Origin: Gammaproteobacteria bacterium
GTDB lineage: Bacteria > Pseudomonadota > Gammaproteobacteria > Steroidobacterales > Steroidobacteraceae
Assembly: GCA_025358295.1 (NCBI GenBank)
Contig: JANYJY010000009.1
Coordinates: 99,052 to 163,051 of the forward strand
Direction: 5' to 3'
Length of the DNA stretch: 64,000 nucleotides
Numbering within the stretch: the stretch's first letter is position 1; every line of letters begins with the position of its first letter. Below, piece after piece: positions 38,801-48,709 of the stretch. The position numbers were made by a program, and so were the translations under genes. A model generated the notes under the pieces. That model made no database searches. It was not told where the DNA came from and saw only the letters and a program-made list of their open reading frames with translations.

Positions 38801-39404
38801 CGTAGGGAATTTGCGCCACCTGCGACCACGCCTGGCCGTTCGTGGTGAAGATGAGCTTCTCGTTCTGATTGGATGATTCGCCGTCGGCGGCAATGATGGC
38901 GTAGGACGCAGTCGAGCCGCCGCCCGCCGGCGGGGTCACGGCGATGCCGTCGATCACCAGTTGTACCGTCGAGCCGCTGACGGGCTCGTACAGAACCGGA
39001 TTGCCGGGAATGCCGCTAAAGGCACTATGCCCGATGGCCGAACCGCTCCAGGAGGGAACCGAGTGGGCGGCAAGCGCCGGGCTGGCCTTATTCGTGCTCG
39101 CATGCACGGTCAGGGTCAGCACCGAGCCATCCGGGAGCGTGAAACTGAACGGCTGTCCGCCCGCCTGGGCTAGCGCGTCGGAGTAACCCGTGAAATCCAG
39201 CCAGCAATAGTCGCGATAGTCATTGGGTGCCGTGCCCTGAATGCCGGCGGGAGCACAGGTATTGGCATGCGCGGACACCGCGTGGAATCCGGCCAGAACG
39301 GCGAGAACCGCGCCGGCTAGCCTGATGCAGCGCTTCAACATGGTCCCAACGTTACTTATTGTCGTCCGGGACCCGTGTGCTGCTGTCCGCAAAAGCAGCG
39401 TCAC
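35811..39404 (-). CDS. DUF11/SdrD B-like repeat surface protein
   Basis: 1197 aa; several DUF11-like repeats (ADLSAKLNFPARINAGQTVSGTALFANIGPSTAAGLRFSITLP...), SdrD_B-like VVYLDNNQDAVFDAGDALLAGTTVQLLDGS and VYDDANANGVDDAGEKGIAGVRL. ATGA overlap with the downstream gene. Confidence 0.8.
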   Translation of the reverse strand: MTLLLRTAAHGSRTTISNVGTMLKRCIRLAGAVLAVLAGFHAVSAHANTCAPAGIQGTAPNDYRDYCWLDFTGYSDALAQAGGQPFSFTLPDGSVLTLTVHASTNKASPALAAHSVPSWSGSAIGHSAFSGIPGNPVLYEPVSGSTVQLVIDGIAVTPPAGGGSTASYAIIAADGESSNQNEKLIFTTNGQAWSQVAQIPYGTHYPAVSGVGTATVTETGVAGTVGSFAFASFNNPTQISATLVGGGLQGAMFAIRYASLAVNVQLNGARANPSDQFVYTVSTLGGVPVASGATSGAGTGPFTPASVPTVAAGYPFVVTESMAAGSSSTMASYATVLSCTNQAAGGSATALPNGSSVSTYTFPSLQYGDSVSCLFTVTANRTNLGILKTGSATVSAGGPVTYNIVASNSGPIAAPGTLVRDPSVPNFTPTGVTCSAAGSAACPTTGLTVAALQGPGIAIPTFPNGGSVTITVSGTAGNGNIVNVASITPPSTVIDTNVTPTSSAATIVTAAPDAISAATFPTKVDAGQLVTGTVSFANGGLGIANSTTFGITLPANLTVPPTLSGLPTGVTYGYASATGLVTFLGMPTSLAAGSAIGPIKVSYIQPATGTSTVSAVVTTIADSNPGNNQVSVLIEGPLVADLSAKLNFPARINAGQTVSGTALFANIGPSTAAGLRFSITLPINLSLPPTVSGLPAGAAGSYDAASGVVTLTGMPVSLMTGAALGPITLSYTQPNSGTSTIAASISGTALDPVLANNNATLTITGAAAQLTGVVYLDNNQDAVFDAGDALLAGTTVQLLDGSRVIATAITSANGSYLFTSQTPGAYTVAVAPMAGNLSDTPSPAKVTVGGAVAVVVNFGQIPAAALGSLVITKTTPLVNITAGQSVPYSIRATNSKDTSIPNGTVTDLVPAGFRFRTGSGAVNGQRQDPMVSGRTLSWTHLRFAPNEKKTFTLVLTAGAGVVGGDYVNQASAFNGVTNSVISNMATATVRVVGDPTFDCADLVGKVYDDANANGVDDAGEKGIAGVRLVTAQGLLVTTDAQGRYHIVCPVMPDAAMGSNFIVKVDERTLPSGYRLTTDNPETIRLTAGKVSKLNFGATIHHVVRIELSDTAFEGEELHADIIAQIDALVASMADKAFVVRLAYQANAESDASIESRMNVLKAAVGAIWKSRDVRHPLRIEADIVRGTKPQDPGGTTP

Positions 39405-39518
39405 GGCCGTGATTCCCCTAGGGAAATCCCCTAAACCGAGACATTCATTCGCTAATGACCGAGCGCCGTCGCGGGCGGCGGGCGGTGGGGTCAGACTCGA
39501 TTATTGCGTCGCACCCAT

Positions 39519-41798
39519 CTAGCGCGAGACGGGATCCACCCAGATGGGATTTGTATAGGCCTGATGACCCTGCCCGTCCTCGACGACGAGCGAGTACCAA
39601 GTGGCCCGCTGAGTAGACAACGGAAAATCGACATGGGTCTGCCGCGGCGGCGCCCGGAATGAGCGGGTCGCGAGCCGCCCCCCGCCACCGATCAGATCCA
39701 CCTTCACCACACCGGCGACGGATTCAAGATCGAAACCCAGAACGAAGGGCGCGCCCGGTTTGACCTTCAATACGTCGCCGAACATCACCGACGGGAAAAC
39801 CAGCGGACCGTAGGTCACGTAGCCATGACCCTCCTTGAGTGCCTGCGCAAACGAGTTTGCCGTCAATGCGTCGTCGATGTGTACGTAGGCACGCACCGAT
39901 CCCGATTCGGCGCGCCACACATCGTGGGTATCCGTTCCCGCCGTCAAGTAATAGCGATGGCCTGCATTCCAGAAATTCCACAGTGCCTGCAGTACCTTGT
40001 CATCGTCGGCGGACTGCTCGGCGTTGATCTCCATCAAATCGAAGGTCGGATTGAATCCACCCGGTGCCACGCCGTCATTGATGCTCGCGAAATAGCCATA
40101 GGGAATGAACGGATGATTCACCTGCACGACGGCGGCCCCGAGCCGACGGCCCTCCGCAAAGATGGCATCGACCGACGCGGTGCCGGTATCGATCATCAAG
40201 CCCCGCCCGATCGTCAGCGGATACGCGTTGAAGTGACCCCAGGATGCGGACAGTTCGATGCCGGGGATAAAAGCCACACCGCGCCGCTCGGCAATGGTCT
40301 GCAAGGCGGCGTGGTTCACGATCGAGTCGTGATCGCTGACGAACAAGACATCGAGCCCGGCCGCCAATTGTGAACGCGCCAAATCCGCGGGCGGAGTCAC
40401 CGCCTCGGCTTGATCAGCATGATGATGCAGATCCGCTGAATACCAATGACGAGCGGATGGATTGAACAACGCTGTGATCGCGACGCTTGTTTTCTGGACG
40501 CCGCCGGGGCCAACGGCGAGCTTCACTTGCTGCCTCTCGCTCAGGAACCCACCGCCCGCCGACACGGAAAAAACATAATTTCCTGGCGCGATCGCCACAT
40601 CGGCTCGTCCGCGGCGCTCGAGCTCCGTAAAGAAGGTCTTGCGGCCGAGAAACCCGACCAACGGTATCTGGCCCTCGGCGATGCTGATGCGAGCGTCCAG
40701 CGGCGTGCCGGTGCGCGCATCGGTCACGCTCCACTCAATGCGTGCCGGAATCTGCAGATCATGAAAGTCGTGCGAGACGCGGGAGTTCGCCGCAACTTGT
40801 ACCGCAATCCGCTCGCTCTGCGAGTAATTTTTTGCAGTGGCGTAAAAAACGTAGTCACCGCTGGGCAGCGTGACATCGTACTCACCCTGGCGGCCCAGCA
40901 CCCACGCATAGGGCTTGCCCTGTTTTTCAATCACAATCACGGCGCCTTTCGCGGCCGCGCCGTCCTGTCCGGTCACCGTGCCGCGAACCGTTCCTGAGGC
41001 CAGGTGCTTGCGCGCGATCTCGGCCGCGACGATGGGCTTCAGATCCCCGCTCTGTCCCACCTGCAGCCACGCATCGAAATCGCGGCTTTCGCCGGCCGCC
41101 AAATCCTGCAGCCGATACATGTCCTTCGAGCCATCGGCGACATGATCTGCGTACGGTGCATGCAGCGCCACGGTCCAATTCTCGTCATAGGCAACCACCC
41201 GATCGGCCAGCGCCCCGTCGGCGGCGCGCAGCGCCGTTCCATCAAGTCCGGGCACGCCGAAAAGGTAGCCCCCCTTCGGCCACAATGTCAGACCCGAGAG
41301 CAGGCCTGTCAGCGCCGCACCGCCATTGCTCATGGTCGTGCGAATCTTGATCGCATCGGAATTCGAATCCAGTGTGTACAACGTCGTCACCTGCACCTTG
41401 CCCCAGTCGCGCACCGTCCGCAGCACGGCCCGATGCGGGCCGCGTTCGAGTACGTCGATGTGTTGGTAGGTATTGGGCCAGGCCGACCAGTTGTTAGGAA
41501 TGAAGTCGGCGAACACCACACAATCGCGCCCGACTTTGCCGTTCACTACGGGCGCGACATCGATGATCGCGCCACGTGGCACCCCGTAGGGAACCGGCGA
41601 CCCCACGCCCAGCGCGAATGCCAGCTTTTCATTGAGGACGGTGATATCGCCGGCGGATTTTGCGTCGCCGTCCTGAATGGGCGTGGGTCCCACCACGATG
41701 CTCACTGCTGCGTCTGCCGGCGCCGGCAAACACATGGCCAGAGGGCAGACCAACAATAGGTATCTCAACAAGCTCGTATCCTTGCGCGCCGATTGCAT
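39519..41798 (-). CDS. CehA/McbA family PHP-type metallohydrolase
   Basis: WYSADLHHHADQAEAVTPPADLARSQLAAGLDVLFVSDHDSIVNH, TAGTDTHDVW; signal-like N-terminus from MQSARKDTSLL. Confidence 0.8.
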   Translation of the reverse strand: MQSARKDTSLLRYLLLVCPLAMCLPAPADAAVSIVVGPTPIQDGDAKSAGDITVLNEKLAFALGVGSPVPYGVPRGAIIDVAPVVNGKVGRDCVVFADFIPNNWSAWPNTYQHIDVLERGPHRAVLRTVRDWGKVQVTTLYTLDSNSDAIKIRTTMSNGGAALTGLLSGLTLWPKGGYLFGVPGLDGTALRAADGALADRVVAYDENWTVALHAPYADHVADGSKDMYRLQDLAAGESRDFDAWLQVGQSGDLKPIVAAEIARKHLASGTVRGTVTGQDGAAAKGAVIVIEKQGKPYAWVLGRQGEYDVTLPSGDYVFYATAKNYSQSERIAVQVAANSRVSHDFHDLQIPARIEWSVTDARTGTPLDARISIAEGQIPLVGFLGRKTFFTELERRGRADVAIAPGNYVFSVSAGGGFLSERQQVKLAVGPGGVQKTSVAITALFNPSARHWYSADLHHHADQAEAVTPPADLARSQLAAGLDVLFVSDHDSIVNHAALQTIAERRGVAFIPGIELSASWGHFNAYPLTIGRGLMIDTGTASVDAIFAEGRRLGAAVVQVNHPFIPYGYFASINDGVAPGGFNPTFDLMEINAEQSADDDKVLQALWNFWNAGHRYYLTAGTDTHDVWRAESGSVRAYVHIDDALTANSFAQALKEGHGYVTYGPLVFPSVMFGDVLKVKPGAPFVLGFDLESVAGVVKVDLIGGGGRLATRSFRAPPRQTHVDFPLSTQRATWYSLVVEDGQGHQAYTNPIWVDPVSR

Positions 41799-41805
41799 GC
41801 CGACA

Positions 41806-42405
41806 TTACCCAGGCCGACGTTGCGCGACGTACTGATAGAGAGCCAGAAAATCGTCAGCCGCCTTGTGCGCATTGCGCTGCCAATCATCGGCGGCGGCAT
41901 GATCCGCGCCGTCGCTCACGTACTTGGCACAGGCAAAGCGCGCCTTTTCATGCCGGCAGACTTTTGCCAGAGCGTAGGCTTCCATGTCGAGAACCTCGCA
42001 ATCCATGGCGGAGTGCGCCGTGGCGAACGAATCGCCGCTGCCGCACACGGCCGCCGGCAAGTGGTTGAACATCCGCTCGACGCACAGCCGGGACGGCGAC
42101 TCATCATAGGGCGTTACGCCCAAATCGAATCCCAATTCGCGCACGTCCATATCTCGTTGTACGAATTCATGGCACTCCACCAGGGTGCCGGCCGGGTGGC
42201 GGCGGCTGCCCGCAGTGCCGAAATTCAGCACCCAGGGCATCGGTTCACTTAGCCTCGCGTAGCGGCACAGCTCGCGGGTGAGCGCGTGCGCCGCGTTGAC
42301 TTTGCCGACGCCGCAATACATCACCGGGACGCCGGCAGCTTCGAACACGCCCGCGGATTCCGCGCGCAATGCGACCACCACCAGCGTGCGCGGCAGTTCA
42401 GCCAT
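41806..42405 (-). CDS. MTA/SAH-type nucleosidase/phosphorylase family protein
   Basis: VVVALRAESAG, YCGVGKVNAAHAL, LNFGTAGS, VLDMEAYALAKVC. Confidence 0.82.
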   Translation of the reverse strand: MAELPRTLVVVALRAESAGVFEAAGVPVMYCGVGKVNAAHALTRELCRYARLSEPMPWVLNFGTAGSRRHPAGTLVECHEFVQRDMDVRELGFDLGVTPYDESPSRLCVERMFNHLPAAVCGSGDSFATAHSAMDCEVLDMEAYALAKVCRHEKARFACAKYVSDGADHAAADDWQRNAHKAADDFLALYQYVAQRRPG

Positions 42406-42432
42406 CAGTGCTCAGAGCGGATGCTGCATGTC

Positions 42433-42945
42433 TTAGTAATTGACGGCAGCGCGCAGGCGAAGATTTCGCCACGCGTAGTTCTTGACCAGATTCAGATCGA
42501 TCAGTGCTGCCAGCGCCTGAACATGGTAACCCGCGCGCTCGCAAACCTCGGCCGCGGCGCTCATGGTGCCGCCCGTCGCCAGCACATCATCGATCAGCAG
42601 AATACGTCCCTGACCGCGTTGCATTTCAAGTACGCCTGACCCGTACTCGAGATCGTAGGCCACATCGACCACGGGCGGCGGCAACTTGCCCTTCTTGCGT
42701 ACCAGCACAAACCCCTTGCCCCGATGCATCGCGAGGGCGGATCCCAAGATGAAACCGCGCGACTCGATTCCCGCCAAGGCATCGATCCCGCGCCATTCCT
42801 CTGCCGACAACAAGGCATCCATCGCCCGAATCGTCGCGTCGAAGTGATCGCGCAACAGAGGCGAAATGTCGCGAAACAAAATTCCCGGCTGCGGAAAATC
42901 CGCAATGTCGGCGATCGCCTGCTTCAACTCGAACATAGTCACCAC
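42433..42945 (-). CDS. apt: Adenine phosphoribosyltransferase
   Basis: IADIADFPQPGILFRDISPLL, GIESRGFILGSALA, ILLIDDVLATGGTMSAA. Confidence 0.95.
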   Translation of the reverse strand: MVTMFELKQAIADIADFPQPGILFRDISPLLRDHFDATIRAMDALLSAEEWRGIDALAGIESRGFILGSALAMHRGKGFVLVRKKGKLPPPVVDVAYDLEYGSGVLEMQRGQGRILLIDDVLATGGTMSAAAEVCERAGYHVQALAALIDLNLVKNYAWRNLRLRAAVNY

Positions 42946-43206
42946 ATAGATTCAGAAAATGCATGCCGGGACCGCATACCGCGGCGCAGTTTACCGTGAC
43001 AGAATGTTTTATGGCGACTTAACCACTGCTCCAAACAGCCCGCTCAGACACCCGACAACGGGCACTGTCCCTCATGCAAGTCGCTGATTCACGTCGGTAT
43101 TTCCTGCATTATGTAGCTCGGGTATTTTGCACCAAAGCAGCTCGCGACGATGCTATCCTTGCGCGCTTGCACGCCGGGCGGCACTCAAAAAGGTAATGAA
43201 TTTCGC

Positions 43207-43962
43207 ATGATTTTGGTCATAGACGTCGGAAACACCCGCCTAAAGTGGGCCTGGCTCACGAGTACTGGGCTGTCCGATCAACAGGCCGTGGTGCATCGGG
43301 ACGCCAAGCCCGGTATTTGGACCACCGCTCTGTTCGAGTCGGGTCAGAAGCCGCAGCGAGTGCTGGTGTCCAATGTCGCGGGTCCCGTCATGGCCAAAAA
43401 CCTGACCCGCGTCACGAAGAAAATGTTTCGCGTCGACATTGAGTTCGTCACCGCCTCTCCCGAGTATCACGGGCTCACCAACGGCTATCTCGATCCTTCT
43501 CTATTGGGAGCCGACCGTTGGCTCGCCCTGATCGGGGCCTGGACCAAGGCGCGCTCTGCACTGTGCGTGGTGGATGCGGGCACGGCGGTCAAACTCGACA
43601 GTGTGGATGCCAATGGCCAGCATCTCGGCGGGCTGATCGTTCCGGGCATTCACATGATGCGCGAGGCCTTGATGAACAAGACCAGCGATATCGCCAAGGC
43701 CGCCATGCACAGCACCCCATCCCTGGCCGGAGTTCTGGCCAATAACACCATCGGCGCCGTATCGCGCGGGGCGGTCTTTGCGCTGGCGGGCATGGCCGAC
43801 CGCGCCGCGGAAGTCATCGAACAGGCCACGGGCTCGAAACCCAAGTTGTTCATCACCGGTGGCGATGCCGGCATGATCACAGGCACGATGCGCCTGCATG
43901 GCGAGGTAGTGCCGGATCTCGTGCTGCAGGGATTGGCGGTCATCGCGGCGCAGCCGCGTTAG
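43207..43962 (+). CDS. coaX: Type III pantothenate kinase
   Basis: MILVIDVGNTRLKWAWL, LGADRWLALIGAW, CVVDAGTAVKLD, GGLIVPGIHMM. Confidence 0.93.
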   Translation: MILVIDVGNTRLKWAWLTSTGLSDQQAVVHRDAKPGIWTTALFESGQKPQRVLVSNVAGPVMAKNLTRVTKKMFRVDIEFVTASPEYHGLTNGYLDPSLLGADRWLALIGAWTKARSALCVVDAGTAVKLDSVDANGQHLGGLIVPGIHMMREALMNKTSDIAKAAMHSTPSLAGVLANNTIGAVSRGAVFALAGMADRAAEVIEQATGSKPKLFITGGDAGMITGTMRLHGEVVPDLVLQGLAVIAAQPR

Positions 43963-43968
43963 GCATAT

Positions 43969-44973
43969 GTGTTTCGGCCCGCGCCCAGAAACCTGATCAC
44001 GGACATCGCCGGACTCACGGTCGGTCATGCGACCGATGAGAAAGTCGCGACGGGCGTCACCGCGGTGCTGTGCGGATCGGGCTGGCCGGCGGCTGTCGAT
44101 GTACGGGGAGGCGGTCCCGGGAGTCGCGAAACGGATGCCTTGTCTCCTGAGAATCTGGTGGGCCGCGCACATGCCGTGGTGCTCGCCGGAGGTTCGGTAT
44201 TTGGGCTGGGTGCGGCGGACGGCGTCGCCGCTGCCTTGTCGAACATGAATATCGGCCTGCAACTGCGGCCGGGCTCGCACCATATTCCCATCGTGCCGTC
44301 GGCCGTGCTGCATGATCTCGGCAACGGCGGCGACAAGAACTGGGGCCTGGAGCCGCCCTACCGCGATTTAGGAATATGCGCACTCAAAGCCGCTGATTCC
44401 CACTTTGAATTGGGCTCCGTGGGCGCGGGACGCGGCGCCATGGCGGGCGTGCTCAAAGGCGGCATCGGTTCCACCTCCCTGGATTTGGGCGACGGTCTCA
44501 TCGTCGGCGCCTTGGTGGCGGTGAACTCCATCGGTTCCGCCCTGATGCCGGACGGCAAGACCTATTGGGCGTGGGCTTTCGAACTGGCCGAGGAATTCGG
44601 CGGCGGCGGACCGCCAACGACACGCATGGACTTGAGCGATCCGGCACCCGATGAATCTCGATTGCAGGTCATGGGTCGATTGCAGGCCGGCACCAATACC
44701 ACGCTGGGCGTGGTCGCGTGCAATGCCGATTTGACCACGGCGGAATGCAAGCGCGTGGCCATGATGGCGCAGGATGGGATTGCGCGTGCGGTTCGGCCCG
44801 CACATACACCCCTCGATGGCGACACCATCTTCGCGCTGGCGAGCGGCGAGGTGAAGCTGCTTGAAAGCCGGCTGCGCGCCGCCCATGTTGGTCGCATAGG
44901 ATCGGCGGCGGCCGATTGCGTGGCCCGCGCTATCGCGCGCGCCGTGCACTTCAGCGGTTCGCTATCCGTCTGA
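43969..44973 (+). CDS. P1 family peptidase (DmpA/L-aminopeptidase-D-esterase)
   Basis: ITDIAGLTVGHATDEKVATGVTAVLC, VLAGGSVFGLGAADGVAAAL, GAVNSIG-like VGALVAVNSIGSALMP. Confidence 0.9.
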   Translation: MFRPAPRNLITDIAGLTVGHATDEKVATGVTAVLCGSGWPAAVDVRGGGPGSRETDALSPENLVGRAHAVVLAGGSVFGLGAADGVAAALSNMNIGLQLRPGSHHIPIVPSAVLHDLGNGGDKNWGLEPPYRDLGICALKAADSHFELGSVGAGRGAMAGVLKGGIGSTSLDLGDGLIVGALVAVNSIGSALMPDGKTYWAWAFELAEEFGGGGPPTTRMDLSDPAPDESRLQVMGRLQAGTNTTLGVVACNADLTTAECKRVAMMAQDGIARAVRPAHTPLDGDTIFALASGEVKLLESRLRAAHVGRIGSAAADCVARAIARAVHFSGSLSV

Positions 44974-46252
44974 CGACGTTCCGAGCAGCAGCGAGCGCGC
45001 GGCCAGTGCCATCACCTTGGCAGAGTCGACCATGTCCTCGATCACCACGTACTCGTCGGGCTGATGTGCCAATTCGAGAATTCCCGGGCCGTAGGCGATG
45101 CAATCGCGCAATTTCCCGACGCGATCGATATGTTTCTGATCGTAAGTCCCCGGCGAACAAACGAACTCGGGGTCGCGGCCGAGCACGCGCCTGATCGCCG
45201 CAGCGGTGCTGCGTGCGACCGGACCATTCCGATCCGCCATGGTCGGGTGAACTTCGAAAATATCTCGGATGCTGTAACGAAAGCCGGCGCGATCCGCGGC
45301 AAGCTGATCCAACAGCTCGCGAACCTCTCCCTTGACGCTGTCCATGCTCTCTTCGATGAGCAGCCGGCGGTCAATGACCATGCGACAGGAATCAGACACC
45401 AAGGGAGCGGGATAGCCCGCGAACTCCGCCTGTCCGCCATGAATCGAATTGATATTCAGGGTCGAATGTCGCGCGCCCGAGGGCACCACGGGCATGTCCG
45501 TGCGCCGCGCGGCGAGCTTGGGATACAGATCGCGCTCGAATCGCTCGACGACCGCATGCATGTGGCGGACGGCGCAATCGCCGAGAAACGGCATCGAGCC
45601 GTGCGCCATTCGGCCATGGGTCTCGATCTCTGCCCACCAGACGCCGCGGTGGCCGACGCAGACACGATCGACATTCAAGGGCTCGGGAATGATCACGTGG
45701 TCAACCCGCGGCGGAGAGAACCAGCCGCGCTCCGCCAAATAATGCACACCGCCGAATCCGCCCGATTCTTCGTCGACCGTGCCCGATATCTCGAGCGTGC
45801 CGGGCAATTTCGCGGTGCAATCGAGCAAGCCCTCGACGGCAATGATGGAGGCCGCCATGCCGCCCTTCATGTCGCATGCGCCGCGGCCATACACCCGTCC
45901 GTCCCGCACCACAGCAGAGAAAGGATCCAAGCTCCAACCGAGGCCGCTTTGCACGACGTCGATATGGCTGTTGAAATGCACGCAGGGCCCGGGCGAAGCG
46001 CCCTCGCGCCGGGCAATGACATTGATGCGAGGGGTGTTGCTCGCTGTCGTCGCGCGTGCCGGTCGCGCGCACGTATTCGACGGCGAACCCACGGGCGCGC
46101 ATGCGCTCGCCGATGAATTCCGCACAAGGACGATACGCCTCACCCGGTGGATTCACGGTCGGAAAGCGAATCAGCGCGCGAGTCAATTCGATCAGCTCAT
46201 CGCGCCGCCCATCGATGGCCTTGAGCAGATTTTCCGTGGGATCGCCGGACAT
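44962..46252 (-). pseudogene. M20 family ArgE/DapE-type deacylase, split by an apparent frameshift near 46040
   Basis: N-terminus MSGDPTENLLKAIDGRRDELIELTRALIRFPTVNPPGEAYRPCAEFIGERMRARGFAVEYVRATGTRDDSEQ in one frame, continuing TPRINVIARREGASPGPCVHFNSHIDVV...GRGACDMKGG in another. Confidence 0.75.
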
Positions 46253-46389
46253 ATCGGGTGATCATAGGCGATTTTTACACTGTCGCGCGGCCGCAGTGCG
46301 AAGAAGTTACACGGTGGATATCACGACGAAATATTTTCCCGCCAGCAATGCAGGTAAACTAGGCATTGGCCAGAAACAAGGTATTCATC

Positions 46390-47445
46390 ATGCCACGCAT
46401 TCTTGCTTTCACCCTGTTCGCGCTGCTGCAAGCCGCCGGCGCCTGGGGTCAGGCGGCCGATTCGTCGCCGCTGCCCGCACCGGTCTACTCAGTGGCGCAA
46501 CGCTGGCCGCTGGGTGGCGCCGGCGGATGGGATTACCTCACCTTGGAAGCCAGCGGCGCACGCCTGTTCGTCAGCCGCAGCGATCATGTGGACGTGATCG
46601 AAACCGTCAGCGGCAAAAGCGCGGGAACCATTCCCAACACGGCCGGCGTTCACGGTATTGCATTGGCGCCGGCACTGATGCGAGGCTTTACCAGCAATGG
46701 CCGCAGCGACAGCGTCACCGCATTCGAGCTCGACACTTTGCATGTGATTCAAGAGGTGTCGGTCTCCGGCAAGAAGCCCGATGCCATCCTGTACGAGCCG
46801 CGGCACAACCACGTCATAACTGCCAATGGGGATTCGTCCAACCTCACGGTACTCGACGCCACATCGCTGCAAGTAGCGGCTACGATCGCGCTGCCGGGGC
46901 CGCCGGAGTTCATGGCCACCGATGCGGCGGGCACGGTGTACGTCAATATCGAGACGGAATCGGGCAAGCTCGTTGCCATCGATGCGAAGTCGCTCGCCGT
47001 TAAGGCAACCTGGCCCTTGCCGGGGTGCGCCAATCCGAGCGGCCTCGCGCTGGACTCGGCTCATCATCGATTGTTCTCGGTCTGCGAGAATGAAGTCATG
47101 GCGGTGACGGATTCGCTCTCGGGCAAGCAGGTCGCACGAATCGTCATCGGCAGGGGTCCAGACGCTGCGGCGTTCGACCCCGCTCTCGGACTCGTGTTCA
47201 GTTCCAACGGCGCCGATGGCACTCTGACGGTGATCCATCAAGAAACACCCGATGTATACAAGGTGGTTGCGATTCTGACGACGCAGATCAGCGCTCGCAC
47301 CATGGCACTGGACCCCGCAACCCACGCCATTTATCTGGCCGCGGCTACGCTTGGCGCTGCGCCGCCCGCAACGCAGGAGCAGCCGCACCCGCGGCGAAGC
47401 ATCGCTCCGGGAAGCTTTTCCATTTTGGTCGCCCAGCCTAAATAG
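46390..47445 (+). CDS. YncE/YVTN-type beta-propeller exported protein
   Basis: Signal peptide; repeated DVIETVSGKSAGTIPNTAGVHGIALAP and VLDATSLQVAATIALPG units. Confidence 0.78.
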   Translation: MPRILAFTLFALLQAAGAWGQAADSSPLPAPVYSVAQRWPLGGAGGWDYLTLEASGARLFVSRSDHVDVIETVSGKSAGTIPNTAGVHGIALAPALMRGFTSNGRSDSVTAFELDTLHVIQEVSVSGKKPDAILYEPRHNHVITANGDSSNLTVLDATSLQVAATIALPGPPEFMATDAAGTVYVNIETESGKLVAIDAKSLAVKATWPLPGCANPSGLALDSAHHRLFSVCENEVMAVTDSLSGKQVARIVIGRGPDAAAFDPALGLVFSSNGADGTLTVIHQETPDVYKVVAILTTQISARTMALDPATHAIYLAAATLGAAPPATQEQPHPRRSIAPGSFSILVAQPK

Positions 47446-47457
47446 GAACGCGCGTCC

Positions 47458-47898
47458 ATGAGCGAAAATGTCGACGTGGTTTGTGGACACTGTGACTCGG
47501 TGGTGCGACTGCCGGGCGAGCGTTTAAATGACGCGCCACGCTGTCCCAAATGCCATTTCGCGCTGTTCGCAGGAAAACCGTTCGAGCTGACGGAACGTAA
47601 TTTCGAGCGCCATCTGAGCCGCAGCGGGCTACCATTGGTCGTCGATTTTTGGGCGCCCTGGTGCGGCCCTTGCATCGCCATGGCGCCTTTCTACGAAGCG
47701 GCGGCGCGCCAGCTCGAGCCGAAATTACGCTTCGCGAAACTCAACACCCAGGACGAGCCTTCTCCGGCGGCGCGCTACAATATTCGCAGCATCCCGACGC
47801 TCATCGTATTTCGCGCGGGCAAAGAGATCGCACGCCAATCCGGCGCCATGGACGCAAACACACTGTCGCGCTGGCTGAACTCCGCCGTTTCGACTTGA
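47458..47898 (+). CDS. trxC: Thioredoxin 2 (TrxC)
   Basis: N-terminal zinc motif CGHC...CPKC plus VVDFWAPWCGPCIAMAP. Confidence 0.92.
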   Translation: MSENVDVVCGHCDSVVRLPGERLNDAPRCPKCHFALFAGKPFELTERNFERHLSRSGLPLVVDFWAPWCGPCIAMAPFYEAAARQLEPKLRFAKLNTQDEPSPAARYNIRSIPTLIVFRAGKEIARQSGAMDANTLSRWLNSAVST

Positions 47899-47914
47899 CC
47901 CGAAGCCGCCGCGC

Positions 47915-48697
47915 CTATTGCGCGGTGCGGTGGAAAACCAGCACAAAGCGGTCGGTCTTGCCAAGCGCGGCGCCCTTGTAGCTGATCAGATCGCGAGCAT
48001 CGTCGGGCCTTCTCAATACATCGCTCCTGGCGGCGACCTTGAATCCGTGCGATTCAATATCCTTGATCGCGTAACTTTCCTCGATTCGATGCAAATCGGA
48101 CGCGGCGCTTTTTCCGCTTCCAGCCTGCGCCGAATGATCGACCAACAGCAGCACTCCGCCCGGCTTCAATGCGTGCGCAAGCTGATTGAGCACACTGCCG
48201 GTATCGATCTTGGGCCATTCGCCGCTCGAATCCACCCAGTACAAATCGTGATACACCTTGATCAAGAAAACGGCATCCAGGCTCGCGGCCGCCAAATTCA
48301 TATGATTGAGATCGAGCGTCTTGTGTTCGACGTTAGCCAAACGATCCGACGCCAGACGCGTTTGCAACGGACCCTCGCTCCAATGGTCGAAGGCCGCATT
48401 GTTGATCATGAAGACCCTGCCCTTGGGACCCACGACGTAACTCGCGATCTCGCTGTAGTAACCGTCGCCGGCGAGCACATCGGCAATCCTCATTCCCGGC
48501 TGGATGCCGGAGAGACGCAGAATCTCGGCGGGGTGATCGAGCGCATCGCGTTTCAGGTCCGCGGCGCTGCGTCCGGCATGCGCCACTGCCGCGTCGTAGA
48601 CATCCGCAGCGTAGGCATGGATGGGCGCGAGCAGGCTCGCCGTATATAGCAGCGCAAAAACTCGACCGTGGAATCGTGTCCTCAGAGCGCGAATCAT
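47915..48697 (-). CDS. Class I SAM-dependent methyltransferase with signal peptide
   Basis: GIQPGMRIADVLAGDGYYSEIASYVVGPKGRVFMIN; N-terminal hydrophobic segment. Confidence 0.82.
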   Translation of the reverse strand: MIRALRTRFHGRVFALLYTASLLAPIHAYAADVYDAAVAHAGRSAADLKRDALDHPAEILRLSGIQPGMRIADVLAGDGYYSEIASYVVGPKGRVFMINNAAFDHWSEGPLQTRLASDRLANVEHKTLDLNHMNLAAASLDAVFLIKVYHDLYWVDSSGEWPKIDTGSVLNQLAHALKPGGVLLLVDHSAQAGSGKSAASDLHRIEESYAIKDIESHGFKVAARSDVLRRPDDARDLISYKGAALGKTDRFVLVFHRTAQ

Positions 48698-48709
48698 GGC
48701 GATTCTCCC

